Assembly: GCA_001655205.1 (NCBI GenBank)
Contig: LPNZ01010250.1
Location: 1 to 29,232 of the forward strand
Source: Lenisia limosa
Taxonomy: Eukaryota > Breviatea
Reading direction: 5' to 3'
DNA length: 29,232 bases
Positions 21,355 through 29,232 of this stretch are shown here, piece by piece. Below the pieces are notes generated by a model that saw nothing but the letters and a program-made list of their open reading frames with translations, was not told where the DNA came from and made no database searches. The number at the start of each line of letters is the position of its first letter. Position 1 is the first letter of the stretch. A program made the translations under genes and the position numbers.

Positions 21355-24231
21355 ATGGATTCCCCCGGTTTCTGGTACCTCTTCCTGCTGTGTGGCATCT
21401 TCTCTGGTGCTGTGTCTTTCAAATAGTACGAGGAAGTTTTTTTTTTTGGAATGACCCCCCCCCCCCTCCCATATTTAATCATCAACCTCTTGGCAGAGAT
21501 GCAGTTACAAAGCAGCTCCCTCTCCTCTCTACTTTGATGTATCAGTAGTTCTCATTTATGTGTTCCTTTTTCTTATTTAACAATCAATGTGATCACTTTC
21601 TTGTAATAATAATAAACAGCTCAACTGGAGGCAAGATGGTTGGCGAGTTTGAGACGGCCGTGAAGGACAACCATCCTGTGATCAAGGTTGGTGTACGGCG
21701 CAATATTATATCATATCATTACTACTAGCTTTACCTTTTTTTATGTACCAAAATGAGAAAAGTGAGTATCTAGCGTGTATGGCAAAGCTGAGTCATTCCC
21801 CCGTCCCTCCTGTACATTTCCATGCTGACTTTCACTGCATACACAAAGGACTCGGAAATCAAAGTGCAATTAGGCACTAGTATACCCTTGCTTGTGATCT
21901 TACACAAGAAAGGCCTTCTCTAGAAATATGTCCGATTCACACCTTCAGCAACAACACGATGAATTAATGTCCACTGTAAATGCATTGGTTGGTGGTTTGT
22001 GAATTCTGCTTGCTATTCAAGAATTCTAAACTGTGTAATAGATCATATGATGAATTTAGTTGTTGCATTCATTATTTAAGTTAAACTGTGGACCTCCTAC
22101 ACTACCTGATGGGGCTACGGTTGACTGCCAAGGAGCATCTTGCACTGTTGGAGGATATTAAATGGACCTAATATTTTTGAGACAATTTGGGCCATTTTTT
22201 CTGTTTGCTATCAGTGTTATGATGAATCCTAGGTGACCTGTAGTACCCCCTATGTCTCATTTCCTCCATCCATATCGTGTGTTGGACGAGCATGGGATGT
22301 TGTACCCATTTGCGCAGTCTGTATGCATGTATCTACTTGGTAGTGTTTGATAATATAGTACTATATATCATAGCTATTAAATGAAAATTGAAAGAAAGCT
22401 TGAATAACCAATTCAGCATCTTGTGAATCTGCCAAAGCCAATGGGCATGGTGGGCTGGGGGGGGGGGGGGANNNNNNNNNNNNNNNNNNNNNNNNNNNNN
22501 NNNTAAAGAACTTGGAAGATATGCATATCATATGTTAAAGAATAGGTAAAAAAAACAACATTACGGTATGACTCCGCTTCTGTCCCCTCTTAACCTTTGT
22601 AGCCGCTGCAGAGGCTCTTGATGTTTTGATAGATGACGTGTCAACACCCATGTTCTGTGACAACCGCCGTATGTTACTTCCATACCTTACNNNNNNNNNN
22701 NNNNNNNNNNNNNNNNNNNNNNNNNNNNNNNNNNNNNNNNNNNNNNNNNNNNNNNNNNNNNNNNNNNNNNATATATGGCCACTCTAGTAATTATTTCAGC
22801 ATCCGCGCCACTTTCTGGAGGATGGATGCTTGTTCGTCACTGGGCCGCTCCTATGACCGTTTGTGCGCCTCCAACAGAAACAGATACCGGTAGGGGTATC
22901 TTCGTATCTAATCTTATCTGAAATACTATAGTAAAGAATAGATGTTATATGATATGAAGAAGAAATCGATGGAAGATAGGGCTAGCAGGGCAAACTACCC
23001 AGACCAAACTGAATGCATTAACAGAATGTCCTGGCCTTTTTAGAACAAAATAACTGTACACAGGGACTGTGTCATGGGGCACTAACTCCTTGGACCCTGT
23101 TAGTACGACCAGCTTTGGTATTAAGTACGTTGGAGGGAGGGGGCGGAATCCTGTGCAAGGGATTGAGAATTACAATCAATATCTGAGCTTTGGGTGGTTT
23201 TGTATTTTCTATATCAACAGTCCCCCCCTTTTTTTTTATTCTCCTAAGTGTTTTATCAATAATCACAGTGTTCCTGAATAATTTCTTACATAAAACCAAA
23301 TATTACCACAAAAACTTTTGTTGTAGTTTTTTTGATGTACGATTATGTTTTGGACGACATATGATGTATATTATATGATACAAAGATGTAAAAAGCATAA
23401 CACATCTGTGATAAATATTGTATGATACAAGCAATGAAATTTCTAATGCTATAGGTATAATCATTTGGCATGGAATGAGACCATGTACTCGTTCGGTGAC
23501 CTCTCGAAATGGATTGTCTTCACGAAAGAGGTTATAAACACTACTGGGGTAAGCTATAATTGTTTTATTACAGTTAGATGTATTTTTTCATTTCAAGCCG
23601 TTCCAGCCCAAGCATTTACATATTCTTAGAATGAGGATTGTTATGTCCAAAATGATGTTGTTTCAAGCAGTGCTGTTGCTGGGGCCCATACCGTGAGAGG
23701 GGAGTATGTTTTTTTTTTGCTGTGGATACTTTAGTCCAAAATAAAAATGGATTGTTTTAGTGTAGTCCCTTTTCTACACAACNNNNNNNNNNNNNNNNNN
23801 NNNNNNNNNNNNNNNNNNNNNNNNNNNNNNNNNNNNNNNNNNNNNNNNNNNNNNNNNNNNNNNNNNNNNNNNNNNNNNNNNNNNNNNNNNNNNNNNNNNN
23901 NNNNNNNNTCCCAGGTTGCTCAGTGTTTCCGCTCCAAGGCTGAAGACCCATGGATCACGGTTGTCGACCACATGCCCCTTATCACACATGAAAGTGATTC
24001 TGACTTCCTGTGGTGTGAGGCTAATTACTCTGGTGGGAAGGGCAGAAGGAGTCTTTTTCTTTGACTCTACCTGGATCCGGTTTAATATTTTATTCTTGGT
24101 TTTACTTATCAGATAATATTCTTATAATATGCTGAATGGTAACGCTTGGAACACATTTAATTCTTTCAGGTGATGTGCGGCGATTTGTTCAGGCTAATCT
24201 CTACGGTGGATGGTCTGTGTATATCAGGTAG
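21355..24231 (+). CDS. Secreted CCP plus RCC1-like protein, relative of the 13547 gene
   Basis: Exons: 21355-21425, 21620-21686, 22081-22146, 22233-22320, 22417-22449, 22603-22668, 22800-22889, 23064-23124, 23455-23548, 23630-23703, 23915 to about 24025, and 24170-24231 (TAG). The start has a signal peptide (WYLFLLCGIFSGAVS). Exons 3 and 4 encode a six-Cys CCP module opening LNCGPPTLPDGA and closing RAWDVVPIC. A second, cysteine-poorer CCP-like stretch ends at MTVC. RCC1-like blade cores follow: GTVSWGTNS, HLAWNETMYSFGDLS and AVAGAHTV. The domain order matches the gene at 13547, and both start codons sit in AACAATG. It is shorter, at about 300 residues. Gaps at 22472-22503 and 22691-22770 are in introns. 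The junction across the gap at 23783-23908 is out of phase for the reading chosen here, so a small exon may be hidden there. No membrane anchor is seen, so it may be a soluble partner. Function unknown. Confidence 0.65.
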
Positions 24232-24679
24232 TTACTGATGTTCGCTATTGTATTGATTTATATATTTTCTCAGTTTCTTTGCACCTTGGATTTGATCTGG
24301 ATGAACTAAGCCAGCCTGACACCAGTTGGACACCAGCCTGAACTAAGGGAAGGGGAGGTAACGAGCAGCATGAGACGCAGAGCTCCGCGGCGGGGTAGCA
24401 CCGCGGCGGAGTAGCCCCGCTAGGGAAAAACTAAGCAGCACTCTGAACAAACTCCTCGGCTTCGCCACCCCAGGCGGCTTCGCATGTTCAGCTGTGAACC
24501 TCAGATTCAAAGTGCTAAGCAGCTTCTTGTTGGGTTAAAAAAGATCAAGTTTTTCCCGTGTACCATATAATCCTGGAGGGTACACGTTTAGGGGGCGAAT
24601 TTTGTTTTTTTTGAAAAAAACGCGCATTATAATTATAAACCCCTATCACAACTTTTTAAAGTTATTATAACCAGACATA
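24232..24679. promoter_or_regulatory. Alpha-actinin upstream region with GC-rich repeated core
   Basis: The 5' part has repeated AACTAAG and CCAGCCTGA words (24304-24347). The core 24365-24535 is GC-rich. It holds a near-perfect 15-base direct repeat (24385-24399 and 24401-24415), a repeated CTAAGCAGC (24431 and 24525), a CGGCTTCGC pair, and a short perfect stem (GTTCA/TGAAC at 24496-24509). From 24600 to 24679 the DNA is AT-rich (CATTATAATTATAAA), a plausible core promoter just before the ATG at 24680. Whether the core is promoter, SINE-like or a structured RNA gene cannot be decided by eye. Confidence 0.4.
24385..24415 (+). repeat. 15-base GC-rich direct repeat
   Basis: CCGCGGCGGGGTAGC followed one base later by CCGCGGCGGAGTAGC: 14 of 15 identical, with an internal CCGCGG palindrome in each. 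It is far above the local GC level. Confidence 0.85.
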
Positions 24680-27600
24680 ATGGATATTCAGAAGAAGAAG
24701 CGTACTCCCTCCCAGGAACTCCAATGCCGAGTTTTTTCACGTTGGGTTGACCAAAAGCTGCGCCCTACTGGTGTTCAAGTATGTATTTTTCTTAAGAAAG
24801 GATTTTTTACCCACTTCCAGGTCACCGATGTTGTTGAGGACTTCCAAGATGGTACCAAGTTGATCCAGCTCATGTCGGTTCTCTCTGAGAAGCGTATGAG
24901 GCGTATATTGAAATATTTTCACATCAGTTGAATTTGGGGAAATCTTATCTTTCCAGCTGCTCCCAAGTATAACAAGAACCCCAAAATGAAGCCCCATGTT
25001 ATTGGTAAGTGAGGGACTGGTTGATTAGTCCGTAGAAGAACCCACCACTGATTTCTCTGTCAGATTAAGGGGCTCTCACTATTTTTTTGTCCAGAACCTC
25101 AAAGTCTCATATTCTTTTAGACAACATCTGCATTGCTCTCGACTTTGTCTGGTCTGTCATTGGCAAGAACGCTATGAAGTTTGTGGAAATATTTTTTTTA
25201 AGAGCAAAAATAATACCATGAGTAAGACATACATATGATGAAATTGTATTCCTTGAAATGGTGTTTGATAGATATTCTTTCACTTATCCTCAAGGATCCC
25301 CCCTCAAGCTGAGGACCTCTTTGATAAGAACGCCCGTGCTATTGTTGGTAAGCTAGATGGGGTAAATGTACTCAGGAGAAACTTCTTGGGCCTCTAGTGC
25401 TATTATGAAGAGATGTTTTATCACCAAATAGCCCTCGTCTGGACCATCATGCAGCGTTTCATCAAGCTCGGTGACGACGAAGACGTCATGACCCCCAAGG
25501 AGACCCTTCTCATGTGGCTCAAGCAGAAAACCCAAGGGTGGGCTTTGTTTCTTTTACTTTGCTCTTTTTCCAAACTTACTTTTTCAGCTACGAAGGTGTT
25601 GCTATTGAGAACCTTACCTCCTCTTTCGACAACGTGAGCGGGAGGGTAATCATGTTTCTTGTTTTGTTCCGCTGTTTTCGCTAATATTTTGTTTCTTCTT
25701 ACTTTGGATGACCACCGCAGGGAAAGGCACTTTGCGCTCTCATTCACCGCCACCGCCCGGCTCTCATCGACTACGACGCTCTCACTAACGTAAGCAGACA
25801 AATTTATCCAACAGATCTGGGGAGGGGGTATCAGGAAGGCGGATTAGTTTTGTGCCACGTTATCCAGTGGAGGTCACTGATCTGTTAAGGATGGAGTCAA
25901 GAATGTTGAGATTGCCATGGAGGCTGCTGTGAAGTACTTCGAGCATGACAAGTTCATTACCGCTGAGGAGTTTATGACTCTTGATGAGAAGCTCATGGTT
26001 AGTGTCACCTTCTTTCCCTCTTTTCCTGTGCTTCTTTGCTTTTGAACAATTGTTTTAAAAAATTGATTGATTATCATAATGTTGAGGAAGCACGCAGAAA
26101 GCTGTGTGCACAGAGTTTTAAGGCAAATGATTGGGTGAATTAAATTTTACTATAATCCAATACCCCTTATAAGCGTAATGATGTGGACGGCTTCGGCAAG
26201 ACACAACCTTGTATTTTTATTTCCCATCTCTCTATCATAATACTTCTTAACGGGGTTAGACCGTTTACATTGTGGAGTACTACATGGGTATTGCTGAGAT
26301 GCGCAAACTTGACCTCGCTGCCAAGTCCATCCACAAGGTCGTTGTCTTCACCAAGGTGGGCGCCTCCTTCGTTGTTTGTCGATACTTTGTATGAAGTATC
26401 GGAAGATATTTGTCCGAAGGGTTGCTATCTGGACTTTGGTGATAGTTTTGTACTTCATGGATTTGCGTCACGTCCATCAGGTCAACGACGAACTTAAGGA
26501 GCAGTTCAAGGGTGAGGTCGAAAAGTTCAAGACTCGTCTCGAATCCGTGGGGGGGGGGGTCACAGCAATACAAACATGGAAATTGGACGGTGAAAGGAGG
26601 CTCTCTTCAGTCATGCATCTGACCGCATGGCAGGTCAAGGCCGTTCTTAATGACCGCACCGTGGACAACACCATGGCCGGGGCAGAGGCCAAGCTCCAGC
26701 AGTTCTACGACTACAAGCNNNNNNNNNNNNNNNNNNNNNNNNNNNNNNNNNNNNNNNNNNNNNNNNNNNNNNNNNNNNNNNNNNNNNNNNNNNNNNNNNN
26801 NNNNNNNNNNNNNNNNNNNNNNNNNNNNNNNNNNATTGAGGGTCAGCTTATGCTCGAATCGCTCTACAACCAGATTGCCATGAGGTGAGGGAGGTTGTAA
26901 TATGCAGCACCGCAGCGGAATTATCCCAAATGGCGTTTCAAATTATTTGCCAATTCATAAGAACTATTTTACCACCTTAAATTGTCTAAATCCTCTCCCT
27001 TTTCACACTGCAGCTATTCGTTTTTTTTTATTATTATTGCATTTATCCCCCCCCCCCCCCCNNNNNNNNNNNNNNNNNNNNNNNNNNNNNNNNNNNNNNN
27101 NNNNNNNNNNNNNNNNNNNNNNNNNNNNNNNNNNNNNNNNNNNNNNNNNNNNNNNNNNNNNNNNNNNNNNNNNNNNNNNNNGAAATGGTGGGTGAGGGGG
27201 GGGGGGTTGATGATGACAAGCGTTTGATTTTTTTTGTTTTGTGTTTCGCCAATGAGTTAATTGGTTCTTGTATCCTAGCTTGTTACTCCCTCGCAGAACC
27301 TTCTTGAGAAGACCGAGGCCGAGCGTGCCATTGCTCTTCACGCCGAAATCAACAGGCAGAACAAGCTTGTTGCCATCCATGCCACACACGCCGTCAAGTG
27401 CGTTACTGCTACTTCAACAGATATTCATTTACAATTATCATATATGAAACGTGTTTATAAGTTCTGTCCGACCAAAGTCACCCTAAATTAATGCCTAAAA
27501 TACGAAAGATATTTCAGCAATGACATCCCCAGGGAAGGCAAACTCCAAGCCTGGCTTGCTACCAAGAAGGACTCCCTCCAAGCCATGAAGGACCTGGTTG

Positions 27601-29232
27601 TGGACTCTGTTTCTCAGGTTTGCAATATTGTGGTTTCCCTTGCCATTTTTCTTTGTTCTGGAACCCTTTTTTTGCTGGACAATGAATATAGCATACTCTG
27701 GAGGGGAAAGAAAGAAGCTTACTTGGCAGGCTGAGCTCCAACTCCGTCTCCTTGCCTCCTTCGAGGCTGAATTCGAGGCTATCAAGGCTGACGGCATTCC
27801 CGACCTCAAGAGTGTTGGTGCCGAGCTTCAGGCCGAATCGTGGGGGGGGGGGGCAAAATGCTAGTCCGAGGGGAGGGAGGNNNNNNNNNNNNNNNNNNNN
27901 NNNNNNNNNNNNNNNNNNNNNNNNNNNNNNNNNNNNNNNNNNNNNNNNNNNNNNNNNCTTCTAACGGCTTAGTTTCGAGAAGATGGAAGAGGTCACTGCA
28001 TCCGAGGCCAACATTGACGCGCTCGTATGCAGTGATAAACAGTTCTCCTTGCTCACCACCTTACCCACTGTTTTTCAAGGCATCAACCCTGTTTTTCCTA
28101 TAGTATTGACCACCAGGCTGTTTCTCTCGAGGAGCTGAAGACCGCCCTGCAACCCGTTCTCGACGACCACCTCAAGCGCGAGACCTTCAGAGCCAAGGTG
28201 GGCATGGTCAATCAAGGCAATAACTACAAAAGAGCCCTTACTAACTAGTATTTTTGTTTTGGATTTGATATCTTAGTTTTATTACCTTACCATACCATGC
28301 ATCTTATCGCTCACCCTGCAGATCAACCTTGATGTCAGACAACAAGCCGCTCGCGCCACCGATTGTGAGACCTGGGCACAGAACAAGGAGGAAACCCTCA
28401 AGGCTGTACCCGACGCCTACCCCAATGTCGCCTCCGCCGGTGAGCTGAATAATGCATTACTAGGAGTTTTTGGGTACTGCCTGGCTATCTATGTACAAAA
28501 ATTGGTTTGACTTTGTTTAGCTCAGCAACTTTCCGAACTTGATGCTCACACCGAGTCCAAGGTGAGACCCTTATGTAACTTGAGTATTCGATGCTGGTTG
28601 CCCTCATCCCAGTCGGAGTGCTTAATTGATATTTCCACTCAGTAGCTTTTTCCCTTTACGTTGACAGGTCAACGCCGATGCGGAACTCACTAAGACCGTC
28701 GAAGCCGGTGTTGCCGCTGCTGAGGCCAAGGTCGGTGCTACTATAATAATGAGGCATCCGTTGTTGGCGATGTGAGGTGTGAATGAGATGATATTTCCAT
28801 TTTAATGGGATGCGGTGCTGCAGAAGCCTGGGCTTTGTTTGTTTTATTTTTCCCAACCCTCATGTGTTGTCAGCCAATAGAGTTGATTCTGGGCTATGTT
28901 TTTTGTTTCATAAATTTTTTAATTTTACCCCCCCCCCCCCTAGTATGATTCCGAATATTCCACCTGGACCCACCCTGAGGCCGAGGAAATCAAGGCCCGC
29001 GGTCAGACCATGATCGAGCGCTACGCTGCCCTCTCCGGTTTGCTGAGGCAACGAGGCTCTTTTTGGCACTGTAACCAAAAACTTATGTCTTACCATGCAG
29101 AACTCATGACCAGCACTCGCACCATTGTTGATACCGCCCACACCCTGGAAGTTTCCAAGGAGGAAGCCCGTCTTGCCTTTGCTAACCAAGCTCTCAGCCT
29201 CGTGAGACACGCCAGAGACGCCAAGGTGAGCG
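24680..29232 (+). CDS. Alpha-actinin-like actin cross-linker, 3' end outside window
   Basis: Cytoskeletal F-actin bundling protein. Exons: 24680-24778, 24821-24893, 24957-25004, 25121-25178, 25295-25347, 25432-25537, 25588-25633, 25721-25789, 25890-25997, 26260-26355, 26481-26546, 26634-26884, 27297-27397, 27518-27617, 27730-27839, 27973-28024, 28117-28197, 28322-28439, 28521-28561, 28668-28730, 28944-29037 and 29101-29225. That is about 650 residues so far. CH1 (to about residue 110) shows WVDQKL, EDFQDGTKLIQLMSVLS and NPKMKPHVIDNI. CH2 shows LLMWLKQKTQGY, GKALCALIHRHRPALIDY and LDEKLMTVYIVEYYMG. After that comes an Ala/Glu/Lys-rich helical rod of spectrin-like type (LESLYNQIAMR, LSLVRHARDAK). 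The EF hands expected at the C-terminus are not reached. The gap at 26719-26834 lies inside one exon and its length keeps the frame. The phase break before 27297 suggests a small exon hidden in the gap at 27062-27181. Codons favour C-ending forms, unlike the neighbours, which fits high expression. Confidence 0.9.

Overview
The window is nuclear DNA from a very intron-rich eukaryote, most likely a unicellular protist; I cannot name the species. Genes are split into many short exons (7 to about 250 bases) by GT-AG introns, frames join in phase across almost every junction, and the standard code fits (TAA, TAG and TGA all serve as stops). Gene models were read by eye, exon by exon. Several close exactly to whole codon counts, which is the main support for the exon edges. 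Twelve N gaps interrupt the assembly: 308-424, 1930-2006, 3422-3500, 4537-4616, 6401-6481, 9271-9387, 22472-22503, 22691-22770, 23783-23908, 26719-26834, 27062-27181 and 27881-27957. Most lie in introns and many touch a homopolymer of G or C.

Layout. (1) 57-8900, minus: a TRAPPC10/Trs130-like vesicle-tethering subunit in about 35 exons. (2) 9507-13025, minus: a complete M17 leucyl aminopeptidase in 19 exons with all metal-binding motifs. (3) 13547-18758, plus: a secreted or surface protein with a signal peptide, two sushi/CCP-like cysteine modules, RCC1-like propeller repeats and a possible C-terminal membrane anchor. (4) 18861-21251: a repeat-rich block around a decayed tyrosine-recombinase retrotransposon on the minus strand (reverse transcriptase, RNase H and tyrosine-recombinase fragments in different frames; DIRS/Ngaro-like). 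Copies of a short repeat lie on both sides of it. (5) 21355-24231, plus: a shorter relative of gene 3 with the same signal peptide, CCP and RCC1-like order. (6) 24232-24679: an intergenic segment with an unusual GC-rich repeated and foldable core. (7) 24680 to the window end, plus: an alpha-actinin-like actin cross-linker (two CH domains, then a helical rod), cut by the window edge.

The genes do not form a pathway: TRAPPC10, the aminopeptidase and alpha-actinin are ordinary housekeeping genes. The most unusual content is the pair of secreted CCP plus RCC1-like proteins separated by retroelement debris. Next is the placement of long poly-G tracts directly after 5' splice sites and poly-C tracts directly before 3' splice sites.
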